Source: an uncultured Chromatiaceae bacterium
GTDB lineage: Bacteria; Pseudomonadota; Gammaproteobacteria; Enterobacterales; Alteromonadaceae
DNA length: 25,013 bases
Assembly: GCA_946481195.1 (NCBI GenBank)
Contig: CAMLNG010000006.1
Span: 1 to 25,013, forward strand
Reading direction: 5' to 3'
How positions within the stretch are numbered: the stretch's first letter is position 1; each line of letters starts with the position of its first letter. The notes beneath the pieces are model-generated. The model was not told the origin of the DNA and made no database searches. It saw nothing but the letters and a program-made list of their open reading frames with translations. Below are positions 8,246 to 16,736 of this stretch, piece by piece. A program made the position numbers and the translations under genes.

Positions 8246-8279
8246 GCAAAAAATTGCCGTTGCTGTAAATTGTCGCAAC

Positions 8280-8301
8280 AGGGCCGGATTGTACCGGCCC
8301 T
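8280..8301 (-). terminator. Hairpin after the small secreted-protein gene
   Basis: A perfect 8-bp inverted repeat AGGGCCGG / CCGGCCCT with a 6-base loop lies 8 bases beyond the stop of the leftward gene at 8309. No T-run follows in either direction, so it is a weak or factor-assisted terminator, or an mRNA 3'-end stabiliser. Confidence 0.5.
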
Positions 8302-8308
8302 AACCGGC

Positions 8309-8671
8309 TCAGAAACCCGTTTCAAACTGGGCTGTGGCCGACACCGATTCGTAAGTGCCGTTGGTATACAGCACGATAGCGCTGACCACATGTTCCTGAT
8401 ATGGTGAAATTTTGAAATTACAGGTTGTTGAGGTGGCGGAGCAGTTCTGACCGCCTTGCCAGATCACCTGAGCAACCGGTGCCGCCAGATTTTGAATTCG
8501 GAAATAGGCCGTGACCGGGTTGTAGTTCAAACTGTAATTCATGCCAAAACAATAACCACCCCAGCCGCTGTTTTGCGTGGTGCCGACGCGGCATTCCATG
8601 TCGGCGGCCTGTGCTGAACCTGTTGCCATTGCGCCGAGTAACAGTGCAGCGCTCAGTAATGATTTTTTCAT
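8309..8671 (-). CDS. Small secreted protein with four cysteines, unknown function
   Basis: A 120-residue protein with a classic signal peptide: KK, a hydrophobic core LLSAALLLGAMA and cleavage probably after SAQA (residue 22). The mature part of about 98 residues is rich in Gly, Asn, Tyr, Ser and Thr, predicted mostly beta, and holds four cysteines (C27, C41 and two in NCSATSTTC), consistent with two disulfides formed in the periplasm. I do not recognise a family. An AAGGGA ribosome site precedes ATG 8671. It has its own probable promoter at 8793-8822 and is followed by a hairpin, so it appears to be a single-gene unit. Confidence 0.8.
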   Translation of the reverse strand: MKKSLLSAALLLGAMATGSAQAADMECRVGTTQNSGWGGYCFGMNYSLNYNPVTAYFRIQNLAAPVAQVIWQGGQNCSATSTTCNFKISPYQEHVVSAIVLYTNGTYESVSATAQFETGF

Positions 8672-8792
8672 GATATTGTCCCTTGGGTTGTTGCTGAACA
8701 GATATGGTTTTATTGGTGCCGGAGCATCCGGTCAGTCCAACGCTAACCTGCCACCATGGGATAAAACATGGCTCTGTCTCAAAAATCACAAC

Positions 8793-8822
8793 AATATCGG
8801 AACTTTATCAAGGCTCTGTCAA
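8793..8822 (-). promoter_or_regulatory. Probable sigma-70 promoter of the small secreted-protein gene
   Basis: On the minus strand a perfect TTGACA (8822-8817) is followed after 18 bases by GATATT (8798-8793, four of six). The predicted leader is about 115 bases long. A direct repeat GGCTCTGTC (8812-8820, again at 8770-8778) overlaps the -35 box. Confidence 0.5.
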
Positions 8823-8828
8823 AGCTGT

Positions 8829-9656
8829 TCAGAACGGGCACGCCGGGTATTGCCGCAAGCCTGCTGAAGCGGCCTGACGCAAAATACGCTGTGTAGCGAT
8901 TGGCACTTCCAGTGCCGGCAGATCTGGCAGTGCTTCCGCCGGCTGGCCACTAACCACCTGATATAAAATGTATGCCGTCAGCAAAGCGCCGGCCGGTGCG
9001 GCGTGATTACCATCGTCACTATGCAGCGGTAAATCCGGCCATTGTTGCAGTACCTGGTCCCAGACCGGACCTACAGGTGCGACGCAGGCGGCCTGTTCAG
9101 CGGCGATTTGCTGATGCAGCTGGAAAATCCGCATACCTTCTTCAGTGTTGCCCGCACGCGGATGTTCCGGAAACAGCACTGGTGTGATACCACGCGCTTT
9201 GGCCAGCGCAATCCAGCTTTTGCTGCCGGCCGTGGAATAGTTGTAAAGCCCGGTGGTGGAGTATTTCTGCGCTTGCAGGATAAGGTGGGTCCATTGACCG
9301 GATTCCAGCAAAGGCCGGCTGACCTGGTCGTCTAATCGTTCATCCAGATAAGCAGCCCCCCCGGCTCGCAATGCCCCCACGGTTTTGCCGGTACCTCGTT
9401 GTAATAACAGCTGCAACGTGCCGGGCAGGTTATGGCTGCCGCTATGACTGTTGCCAAACAGCAGGATCTGCATTGGATTTGACTGGCGATTGTCCGGCAC
9501 TTGCAAGTTTGTGCCCAGTACCGGGTCTTGCACCGGCGGGTTATTGCTGAGTGGCGGTGTGCTCAAGGCCGGAGTCGTAGTTGTCTGCTGACCACCGCAG
9601 GCTATGAGCAAGAAGCACAGCAGGATTGATAAAACACGGCATCGCATAGCGCTCAT
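8829..9656 (-). CDS. Lipoprotein with SGNH-hydrolase-like fold
   Basis: A 275-residue predicted lipoprotein. The lipobox LIAC puts the lipidated Cys at residue 20, followed by a Thr/Pro-rich linker to about residue 60. The catalytic region begins with ILLFGNSHS (nucleophile S70 in the GNS block typical of SGNH/GDSL esterases) and ends with DGNH (D215, H218), the D-x-x-H block. The middle blocks are less clear, so activity is likely but substrate unknown; known relatives act on acyl or acetyl esters of lipids and glycans. The first ATG (9656) has no good ribosome site, and the second in-frame ATG three codons on is an equally good start. It follows the response-regulator gene on the same strand by about 100 bases. 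Confidence 0.75.
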   Translation of the reverse strand: MSAMRCRVLSILLCFLLIACGGQQTTTTPALSTPPLSNNPPVQDPVLGTNLQVPDNRQSNPMQILLFGNSHSGSHNLPGTLQLLLQRGTGKTVGALRAGGAAYLDERLDDQVSRPLLESGQWTHLILQAQKYSTTGLYNYSTAGSKSWIALAKARGITPVLFPEHPRAGNTEEGMRIFQLHQQIAAEQAACVAPVGPVWDQVLQQWPDLPLHSDDGNHAAPAGALLTAYILYQVVSGQPAEALPDLPALEVPIATQRILRQAASAGLRQYPACPF

Positions 9657-9759
9657 GGGAGGGGGTCCGATTTCAACAGAATCATTGCAGCATAGACTGC
9701 TGCTGTTTTGCTCTGCGGCAGCGCTGGGACAAACGGGCTGGGATCAGGGGTTAGCCGGT

Positions 9760-10395
9760 TTATTGGCTATCCAGAATACCCATCTGCAGGGCTTTGCGGA
9801 TTAACTGTGCGCTGTTGTTGACGCCGAGTTTACGCATCAGATTTTCGCGGTGTTTGTCGGTGGTTTTTGGCGACAAACTCAGTTGCTCAGCGATCTGGGC
9901 ATTACTGAGGCCATCACAGACCAGCCGCATTATCTGGAATTCGCGGGGTGTCAGCGCCAGACTGACGGTGCCGAGTAAGGTCTGTACCGAAGGAGCCAGG
10001 TAACTGTCTCCGGCCTGCACCGCCTTAATGGCAGCCCTTAGTTCTGCAACGTCGCCATTTTTCTGCAACACAGCATCAGCGCCTGCCTGCGCAACCTGCA
10101 GTAGCAGCTGGGCGGATTGACTGCCGGTCAGCACCACAATTTTTAAGTCCGGCCAGCGCTGCTTCAGATATAGAATTTCGGCGCCGGTATCGCCACCGGG
10201 CATATGATAATCCAGTAGCAGCAATGTGGGTTCCACTGCCTTTACCGTCGATCTCAGCTCTGTTAGGCTGCTCAGTTCAGCCACCAGCCGGATATCGCTG
10301 AAGGTTGTCAGCAGTATTTTCAGACCATCGCGGAATATTTGATGGTCGTCAGCCAGCAACAAGCGGATTGGCGCGTTTAGTGGAACTTCATTCAT
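9760..10395 (-). CDS. NarL/LuxR-family response regulator
   Basis: A 211-residue cytoplasmic transcription factor. The receiver domain (about 9-128) has the acidic pair D16-D17, phospho-acceptor D62 in LLLLDYHMP, T90 in VVLTGS and K112. The LuxR-type helix-turn-helix (about 147-205) reads LTPREFQIMRLVCDGLSN then IAEQLSLSPKTTDKHRENLM. ATG 10395 begins just before the receiver; the frame stays open upstream to 10521 but that stretch is inside the kinase signal-peptide region and looks unnatural. Its ATG overlaps the divergent kinase ATG in a shared CATG, so the two are almost surely cognate partners. Likely targets are unknown; the four-gene export operon beyond the kinase is the obvious candidate. 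Confidence 0.92.
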   Translation of the reverse strand: MNEVPLNAPIRLLLADDHQIFRDGLKILLTTFSDIRLVAELSSLTELRSTVKAVEPTLLLLDYHMPGGDTGAEILYLKQRWPDLKIVVLTGSQSAQLLLQVAQAGADAVLQKNGDVAELRAAIKAVQAGDSYLAPSVQTLLGTVSLALTPREFQIMRLVCDGLSNAQIAEQLSLSPKTTDKHRENLMRKLGVNNSAQLIRKALQMGILDSQ

Positions 10396-12256
10396 GCCCT
10401 GGTACCTGTGGTTATGCTGCCTGTTGAGTGTCAGTTGGTCGCTGCGTGCAGAATGCCTGTGGCACGCCGCCAGTGAAAAAACGCCGCTCAGTGCCTGCAC
10501 TGAAGCTATTGCTGTACCCACGCCGCTTCTGCAAACGCTGGGTGAGGCAACTGGACGGTCAGAACTGATCCGTCTGCAGGTGCAGTTCGCTGGTCGTGCC
10601 GTGTTATCACTCGGGGTACCGGACGTGCAACGGCTGCGCCTGTATCAATGGCGACAAGGCCAGTGGCAGCTGATTTTCAGCCAGGACCCCGGCCAACCCT
10701 TTGGTTCCCGTGCCTTAGCGACGCCACGTCTGGCGGTGCCGCTGGACCTCAGTAGCGGCGAGCATCAGTTTTACCTGAATTATTATATTCATGCCAATGG
10801 CCGATTGCAGCCTGTGTTGTATGAGGCGGACGCCTGGGCCAGGTCTCAGCTCTGGCAGCAACTGTTCAGTGGTATTTTATTAGGCGTGATGCTGACCATG
10901 TTGCTGCTGGCACTGTTGTATCGCAGTGTCAGCGACCAGGCGGCTTATTGGGCTTATAGTTTGCTGGTGCTCGGTCATGTCGCCATGTTGCCGCAAATTG
11001 AAGGTTATTATTTTCAGCTGCTGTGGCCTGATGCGCCGCAGCTGAATTTTATCCTGCCCTTGATCCTCGGTAGCCTGGTGATTGGCAGCCATGCTTTGTT
11101 TGCCTTTGTATTTTTCCGTTTGCCACAACGTTACCTGAAGCTGACGCAAGCGCATCGGTTAGTGCTGGCATTGCTGCTGCTGAATTTACTGGCGGGTGGG
11201 GTTCTCCCGCACATCAGCCATTTTGCTTATGATGCTTTGTTACCTTTGGTGTTAATCGCTTTTGCTTACGGCATGCTGGCGGTGTTAACCGCAGTTCGCG
11301 CCCACCGTGACCAACTGGCTGGCGCGACCTTGTATTTATTGGGGACTGTCAGTCTGATGCTGTGCACCATGTTGCTGATGGGGCTGGGAGTTTTGGGCTT
11401 AAATCCGTTTCCTTTTATCGATTTTTTTCACTATCCGAAAATCGGCTTTTTGCTGGAAACCTTATTTTTCAGCGCGGCACTGATTAGCAAAATGTGGCAA
11501 TTTCGTCAGCAGCAGGTCGAGCAGCGGCTGCACCGGCTGGCGGAAGCCGCACAACTGGCACAAGCCGAACAGGAACGACGTTTTGCCGAGGCCAGGGCCG
11601 CCGACAGTTCACTGCGCCTGGCCGCGGCCAGTCATGATATCTCCCAGCCGCTGGCATCTTTACGCTTTGCCATCGACGTGCTGAAACAGCAACAGGCACA
11701 ACAACCACTGGCGGAGCACATTGACCGGACCATTCAGTATGCTCAGACGTTGCTCAGCGACATTATGCTGGAATGTAAACAAACACATCAGCGCGGTGAA
11801 GCGGTACAGCTGGGGGCTCTGTTTCAGTTGCTGGCGGCGGAGTTTCGACCACTGGCGGCCGAAAAAGGCCTGCAGTTGCGCGTGGTGCCCAGCCAGCTGA
11901 TGCTGGATACTTCTTTTGTGGTGTTAAGCCGCATTCTGCACAATCTGCTGGCCAATGCGATCCGTTACAGCCACAGCGGCACTGTGTTGCTTGGCGTGCG
12001 GCGCCGGCCACAGGCGCTGGAGATCCAGGTGCTGGACCAGGGCCCGGGTTTGCTGCCTGAACAACGGCAGCGTCTGCAACAAGCCTTTGTGCAGGGCGCG
12101 AATGCCCAAAGCGGCAACGGCGTGGGACTGGGACTTTATATAGTGCAGACTTTATGCACCCAGCTTGGCTATCGGTTGCAGGTGCATTCGGCGCTGCGTC
12201 GCGGCAGTTGCTTCAGTATTGTGATCCCGCAGACCGCGAATAAGGAATTTTCCTGA
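10394..12256 (+). CDS. 7TMR-DISM sensor histidine kinase
   Basis: A 620-residue inner-membrane kinase. A signal peptide (residues 1-19, ending SLRA) is followed by a periplasmic beta domain of the 7TMR-DISMED2 kind (about 40-145), seven hydrophobic segments (about 155-385), and a Gln/Glu/Ala-rich coiled coil (about 385-410). The H-box is AAASHDISQPLASLRF, with H414 the phospho-acceptor. The ATPase domain shows the N box LLANAIRYSH, the G1 box DQGPGL and the G2 box GVGLGLYIV. There is no receiver domain. Known relatives sense periplasmic ligands, often thought to be carbohydrates. The signal peptide starts right at ATG 10394, which supports that start despite a weak GGA ribosome site. It is followed by the acyl-ACP-reductase-like gene on the same strand. 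Confidence 0.92.
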   Translation: MPWYLWLCCLLSVSWSLRAECLWHAASEKTPLSACTEAIAVPTPLLQTLGEATGRSELIRLQVQFAGRAVLSLGVPDVQRLRLYQWRQGQWQLIFSQDPGQPFGSRALATPRLAVPLDLSSGEHQFYLNYYIHANGRLQPVLYEADAWARSQLWQQLFSGILLGVMLTMLLLALLYRSVSDQAAYWAYSLLVLGHVAMLPQIEGYYFQLLWPDAPQLNFILPLILGSLVIGSHALFAFVFFRLPQRYLKLTQAHRLVLALLLLNLLAGGVLPHISHFAYDALLPLVLIAFAYGMLAVLTAVRAHRDQLAGATLYLLGTVSLMLCTMLLMGLGVLGLNPFPFIDFFHYPKIGFLLETLFFSAALISKMWQFRQQQVEQRLHRLAEAAQLAQAEQERRFAEARAADSSLRLAAASHDISQPLASLRFAIDVLKQQQAQQPLAEHIDRTIQYAQTLLSDIMLECKQTHQRGEAVQLGALFQLLAAEFRPLAAEKGLQLRVVPSQLMLDTSFVVLSRILHNLLANAIRYSHSGTVLLGVRRRPQALEIQVLDQGPGLLPEQRQRLQQAFVQGANAQSGNGVGLGLYIVQTLCTQLGYRLQVHSALRRGSCFSIVIPQTANKEFS

Positions 12257-12289
12257 TACCTCAGACCCGGCTTCGTCTTTAAGCTGCGC

Positions 12290-12317
12290 CTCATTCAACA
12301 GAGATGGCTGAATGAGG
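12290..12317 (+). promoter_or_regulatory. Hairpin covering the ribosome site of the reductase-like gene
   Basis: CTCATTCA (12290-12297) is the exact reverse complement of TGAATGAG (12309-12316), with an 11-base loop. The ribosome site GAGG (12314-12317), five bases before ATG 12323, is largely inside the 3' arm. This could limit translation of the operon's first gene, or act as a weak terminator after the kinase gene; no T-run follows. Confidence 0.4.
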
Positions 12318-12322
12318 TATTC

Positions 12323-13462
12323 ATGCAATTAGTTCAACTATGGCGTTGTCTGATGGCGGCCGCCGACTACCGCCGGCATTGGCGCACATTAACCGGCCAG
12401 CCGAAGCTCGATGTCGTCTTTATCTGCAATGTGCGGGACGAAGCCGAGCGCGCCTTGTTTTATAAACCCGGCGCGACGTCACGTTGCCAGGAAAATGGCC
12501 CGCGTTTGTATATCAACGGCGTGGCTGGCCAAATCCGCGGCATCAACTTTACTGCGGCGGAAATGTACAGTCGCGAAGGCCGTAAAGTGGCCAAACTGGC
12601 CTTTATTGACGCGGTGCGCTGGGCTGAAGCTCAAGGCGCAAAAGTCATTTTGCTGGCGGCATCCACCAAGCGACTGTTTGGCCGCGACGGGCTGGAGCTG
12701 AAACAATTATTTCCGCAGTTGATTTTTACCATCGGTGACAACGGCACTGCGCAGCTATTGTGCGCCGACGTTGACCGCGCTATTGCCAACACGGGGCTGG
12801 CTCAGCCCCGAATTCTGGTGATTGGGCCTTATGGCATTTTGGGGTCTGCAGTCTGTCAGCATTTGCAGCAACAAGGCCGGCAGCTCTTGGGTTTTGGCGG
12901 CAACGAAAGCTATTTGACTGAATTTGCTGAGAAAACCGGGATCGACGTTGTCTATGAGCTGTGCGATGCCGGCGCTGTTGATATCGTGGTGGCGTGCACC
13001 CATAGCGACAATGCCCGGCTGAGCGCAGAACATATCGCGCTGCTGCGCAAAGCGAACCAAAAACTGGTGGTGGTGGACGTGGCAGAACCGGCCAACCTTG
13101 ACCGTCAGGTGTATCGTACTGTTCAGCAGGATGTGATCCGGCAGGATGCCGGCAATGCCTGGTCCGCCGACTTAAGTTATGTGTTGGGCAATCTGACTTC
13201 GAAACAACTGATGCTGGCGCAAGGGACGGTCTTTGGTTGTTTTGCCGAAGCGCTGGCGCTTTATCACACCGTCTACCGCGAGCATAACCCAACAGCACTG
13301 AGCCGTGACTGGTTTGACGTCAATGCCTTTAATCAGACATTAGTAGCAGAGGCCTTTCAGTCATTGCGTATTGGTCTGCCAAAACCGCATTGTTTCGGCA
13401 AGCCTGTCGGTGAATGGACCTTGTGGCACGGTACCCAGGCTGCAGTTGGGGAACAACAATAA
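12323..13462 (+). CDS. Acyl-ACP-reductase-like NAD(P)-binding protein
   Basis: A 379-residue cytoplasmic protein that I align from memory to cyanobacterial long-chain acyl-ACP reductase (AAR), which reduces acyl-ACP to fatty aldehyde. Shared blocks in order are FTIGDNGTAQLLC (AAR FTTGNTHTAYVIC), the Rossmann loop VIGPYGILGSAVC (GxxGxxG, G168-G174; AAR VVGATGDIGSAVC), VVVDVAEPANL (AAR VLIDGGYPKNL), and VFGCFAEAL with C306, where AAR has FACFAEAM carrying its acyl-accepting Cys. The first 125 residues differ. Overall similarity is low, so the substrate may be another acyl carrier or thioester. ATG 12323 has GAGG five bases upstream. The stop overlaps the next start (TAATG), so it is translated with the exporter genes. 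Confidence 0.65.
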   Translation: MQLVQLWRCLMAAADYRRHWRTLTGQPKLDVVFICNVRDEAERALFYKPGATSRCQENGPRLYINGVAGQIRGINFTAAEMYSREGRKVAKLAFIDAVRWAEAQGAKVILLAASTKRLFGRDGLELKQLFPQLIFTIGDNGTAQLLCADVDRAIANTGLAQPRILVIGPYGILGSAVCQHLQQQGRQLLGFGGNESYLTEFAEKTGIDVVYELCDAGAVDIVVACTHSDNARLSAEHIALLRKANQKLVVVDVAEPANLDRQVYRTVQQDVIRQDAGNAWSADLSYVLGNLTSKQLMLAQGTVFGCFAEALALYHTVYREHNPTALSRDWFDVNAFNQTLVAEAFQSLRIGLPKPHCFGKPVGEWTLWHGTQAAVGEQQ

Positions 13463-15960
13463 TGCCTTTGATGTCAATCACCAGCCGTCGCCTGGTGCTC
13501 GGCTGTTGGGGCCTGTTGTTGCTGGTTTTCGGCTGGTTAAATCTTCACGTGGTCCCTGGCGGTATTGTCACCGGCGCTATTTTGCAGGCCGACAACCCTT
13601 ATGTGCAGGCGCAGCAACAAGTTGCGGCAGTGCCTGGGCTCTCAACCGGCGATACACTCGGATTGGTGCTGGCGTTGCCGCAGGGGCTGAACCACGCTGC
13701 ACTCAGTCAAATCCGCCAGATCAGCGATGCGATGGCGGCATTGTTACCCCAGGCTTCTGTGCTGAGCCTGACCCACAATCTGAACCGCTATCAATCTGAC
13801 GAGCAGAGCCTGAGCTCTGAACCTTATATACCGGCAGATTTGGCGGCGCTTGACCTTAAACAGCTGCAAACTCAACTGCAGCAGAACCCGCTGGTGCACG
13901 GCACTTTATTGGGTGGCTCCTTGGGTGGCGTGTTGGGTGGCGCGCCGGCCGGCACGGCGGACTATCAATATGCCCAAATCCTGTTGCAGTTGCCGGAAGG
14001 TTTTTCTGAGCAGCAGCTGATTGATATTGTCGCGGAATATCTGGAACAACGCCGTATTCACCCGCTGGAATGGTTGTTGTGGAAGTCGGACATTCAGCCG
14101 GTAGCGGCGTTTGCCAACGTCAGTCTGAGCGGCTGGGCAGCTGGCCGGGGTCTGATGCACTACGCCTTGATTTCTGATGTGCTGTGGTACTGCACGCTGG
14201 GGCTTGGTCTCGCCACGCTGGCGGCCTGGCTGGCGCTTGGCAGCTGGCGGCAGGCCTTATGCAGCAGCGCGGTGATCCTGCTGTCTTTTGTGCTGGTACG
14301 CGGCAGTATTCCGCTGCTGGATGCGCTGGGGCTGGTGATTGGGGCTGGTAGTCAGGCCGAACCGGTGCGGGAGCGGGTGTATTTCCTGTTGGTACTGAGC
14401 AGCCTGATTGTCTCGGGTATTTCGTTAAATACCCGGGCACTGGAAGCTTTTAACAGCGCCTGGCGTCAGGCGTCAGCGCGCGGTGGTATCGCGGATGCCG
14501 GGCTGTGCTGGCAGGCGCTGCAACCGCAATTACCGCGTTTTAACCTGGTGCTCGGCATCGCTGCGCTGAATTTCCTCAGCCTCAGTCAGATTGGCATTCG
14601 TGGAGTGCTGGAAGTCGGTTTGTTGTCGGCACTGGGTTTGGCTTATCAGCGTGCGCTGGTCAGTACCTTGTTGCCGGCGTTGCAGCTAAGCACACAGGCG
14701 TTGCCGGGCGAGGGCCGGCTGCAGCGCGCCATTTCGCAAGGCATGGCTGGCATCACCGCTGCCTCAGTCAGCTTCTGGCTGGCGCGTAGCCCGGCGCAGG
14801 CACTGCGCCAGGTGCTGATCGCTGTACTGTCGCTGTTGTTACTGGTTAGTACGCTGGTGGTGCACGATATGTTGGCCCCGCAAACTGAGCGGTGGATCCA
14901 GGTGCGCGAGAAGCCAATTGATTATCTGCCCGACACTATCGTTGACCGCGCCCGGCAGCAGCTGAATCAGCCGGGAGGCGGCGGTTTTGCCCAGCTCAGT
15001 TATTTTGTCAGTCCGGTTCAGGCAGCCGACAGCCGTTATCCGGCCGTGGCTGATGCAGAGTTTGTCCGGGCCGTGCAGCGGCTGCAACAACAACTGGCGG
15101 CGTTGCCGGATAGCCGGGCTGTGTTATCCGTGGTCGATCAGCTGGAACTGATGCAACCCATTGCCGGACAAACGACCGCGCAGTTACACGACCATCTGCA
15201 GTTACTGCGCTGGGATCTGGCCGATCCGCGGCTGGCTGACGCCTGGTGGAGCGATCAGGGGGTGGTGTTGTGGCTGGGCCATCCGGCCGACGATTCGGTC
15301 AGCCTGCGTCAATACGCCGATCAGGTGCAGCAGCTGGTGCAGCAGGAGTTTCCGCAACTGCGGCTGCAGGCCTTTGGCAATCTGCACAGCTACCACCAGA
15401 CCGATTTGTATATCAGCGAGCGCAAACCAATGAATACTTTACTGAGCATGCCGATGGTGTTGCTGCTGACTGCCGGCTGGTTCTGGTACGCCAATCGGCG
15501 CGTGCAACAGCGGCAAGGGTGTTTCAGGCTCAGCCCGCTGGCGGCGGCAGCAGCGATTTGTCTGCCTTTTGTGCTGGCCTATGCCGTGGTGGTGCTGGTG
15601 ATGGCTCTGCTGCAGATCCCCCTTGACCAGGCCACGGCCTGTGCCACTGCGCTTGGTATCAACGCCGCTATCGATTTTGACCTCTATCTGCTGGAGGATT
15701 TTCGCAGTGCGCTGGCGGCAGGGCAAAGCCCGGCGCAGGCACTGCAGTTCAGCATTGGTGAGCGTGGTCCGCTGACATTATTGGACGCCGGCCTCAACGG
15801 CATCGTCTTCAGCTTTTTATTGTTTTCCAGTTTTATTCCGATGCAGCGCCTTGGTTTGCTGATGCTGGTCTTGCTCAGCGTCTGTGCCTGCGGTGCCTTA
15901 TTTGTATTACCGGGTGTGCTGCGCAGTTGTTGCCGGCCTGCATCCGACAGGAGTCTTTGA
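13462..15960 (+). CDS. MMPL/RND-superfamily inner-membrane exporter
   Basis: An 832-residue transporter with the duplicated RND plan: TM1 (about 11-28), a large periplasmic loop (30-235), a TM cluster (238-440), TM7 (450-470), a second loop (475-655) and a final TM cluster (660-820). Known MMPL proteins export lipids or hydrophobic molecules using proton flow. The second-half TM10 motif reads AIDFDLYLLEDFR, keeping the Asp (D738) that pairs with Tyr in canonical DY motifs. The equivalent first-half position is R325, so only one half of the proton relay looks intact. A Gly-rich LLGGSLGGVLGG segment lies in loop 1. ATG 13462 with GGGGA at 13448-13452 is preferred over an upstream ATG at 13414 inside the reductase gene. 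Confidence 0.85.
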   Translation: MPLMSITSRRLVLGCWGLLLLVFGWLNLHVVPGGIVTGAILQADNPYVQAQQQVAAVPGLSTGDTLGLVLALPQGLNHAALSQIRQISDAMAALLPQASVLSLTHNLNRYQSDEQSLSSEPYIPADLAALDLKQLQTQLQQNPLVHGTLLGGSLGGVLGGAPAGTADYQYAQILLQLPEGFSEQQLIDIVAEYLEQRRIHPLEWLLWKSDIQPVAAFANVSLSGWAAGRGLMHYALISDVLWYCTLGLGLATLAAWLALGSWRQALCSSAVILLSFVLVRGSIPLLDALGLVIGAGSQAEPVRERVYFLLVLSSLIVSGISLNTRALEAFNSAWRQASARGGIADAGLCWQALQPQLPRFNLVLGIAALNFLSLSQIGIRGVLEVGLLSALGLAYQRALVSTLLPALQLSTQALPGEGRLQRAISQGMAGITAASVSFWLARSPAQALRQVLIAVLSLLLLVSTLVVHDMLAPQTERWIQVREKPIDYLPDTIVDRARQQLNQPGGGGFAQLSYFVSPVQAADSRYPAVADAEFVRAVQRLQQQLAALPDSRAVLSVVDQLELMQPIAGQTTAQLHDHLQLLRWDLADPRLADAWWSDQGVVLWLGHPADDSVSLRQYADQVQQLVQQEFPQLRLQAFGNLHSYHQTDLYISERKPMNTLLSMPMVLLLTAGWFWYANRRVQQRQGCFRLSPLAAAAAICLPFVLAYAVVVLVMALLQIPLDQATACATALGINAAIDFDLYLLEDFRSALAAGQSPAQALQFSIGERGPLTLLDAGLNGIVFSFLLFSSFIPMQRLGLLMLVLLSVCACGALFVLPGVLRSCCRPASDRSL

Positions 15961-16736
15961 TGAAAAAATCAGGTGTGGTGTTATTACTCTGTTTGCTTTT
16001 GCCCTGCAGTCAGAGTGGTGCTGTGGATACTGAAATGACCGCAGCCACGGTGATCAACCAGTCCTGGCAGCGTTACCGGCAACTGGCGGCAGCAGAACAG
16101 GAACAGTTGGTACTGACGGTCACGCGTGCCGGCGAAGCAGGTCAACAGAAACAACTGACGCGCTGGACCCGTTATGTCCAGAGTGGTGAACAGGTCGTAC
16201 TGAAATTTGCCAGCCCGGCGGCAGATGCAGGGTTGGGGTTATGGCTGGACCGTGCCAACCGCTCAGCACAACAAATCTGGTTACGGATGCCTAGCTGGGT
16301 CAAGGCACGCCGGGTCAATGGTCAGCGTCAGCAGCAATACTTCGCCGGCACAGATCTGACGTTTGAAGACAATGCTGAACTCAGTGGCGAAGATCCAACG
16401 GCCTATCAATACCGCCTGCTGGACCAGAGTGCCCAGGGCTGGTGGATTGAAGCGCGGCCGAATATCGGTTCGGGTTCTGCCTATGCCAAACGCGAGATTT
16501 GGCTGGATGCGGATTACGCCATCAGCCGCATCGATTATTTCAACCGGGAAGGGCTGCTGGTGAAAACGTTGCAAAACAAATTGCTGCAGAAGTATCCGCA
16601 AGGCGGCTGGCGGCCAAACCGGGTCGAAATTGACAATCATCTGGAGCAACGTCAAACGGTCATTGAAGTGCGCGAGCGCCGGTTTGACACCAGTCTGGCC
16701 AATCAGATTTTCAGTCAGGAGTTTTTAAGTGACTAG
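15960..16736 (+). CDS. LolA-like periplasmic 'outer membrane lipoprotein-sorting' protein
   Basis: A 258-residue exported protein. The signal peptide is MKKSGVVLLLCLLLP with cleavage near residue 21 (SGA); no clear lipobox. The body matches the family annotated as outer membrane lipoprotein-sorting protein (LolA/LolB-like half barrel): RSAQQIWLRMPSW, then RVNGQRQQQYFAGTDLTFED, followed by a strand reading AKREIWLDADYAISRIDYF. Members are often encoded beside MMPL exporters and are thought to ferry a hydrophobic cargo through the periplasm. ATG 15960 overlaps the exporter stop (TGATG) and has AGGAG at 15949-15953; a start at 15927 would be inside the exporter gene. Cargo unknown. Confidence 0.82.
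   Translation: MKKSGVVLLLCLLLPCSQSGAVDTEMTAATVINQSWQRYRQLAAAEQEQLVLTVTRAGEAGQQKQLTRWTRYVQSGEQVVLKFASPAADAGLGLWLDRANRSAQQIWLRMPSWVKARRVNGQRQQQYFAGTDLTFEDNAELSGEDPTAYQYRLLDQSAQGWWIEARPNIGSGSAYAKREIWLDADYAISRIDYFNREGLLVKTLQNKLLQKYPQGGWRPNRVEIDNHLEQRQTVIEVRERRFDTSLANQIFSQEFLSD

Noticed and set aside
10396..10521. 42-residue N-terminal extension of the response regulator
   Set aside because: It is antisense to the kinase signal peptide and lacks receiver-like sequence; ATG 10395 directly precedes the receiver domain.
13414..13461. Earlier start for the MMPL exporter
   Set aside because: It would lie inside the reductase gene; ATG 13462 has a GGGGA site and a TAATG coupling, and leads straight into TM1.
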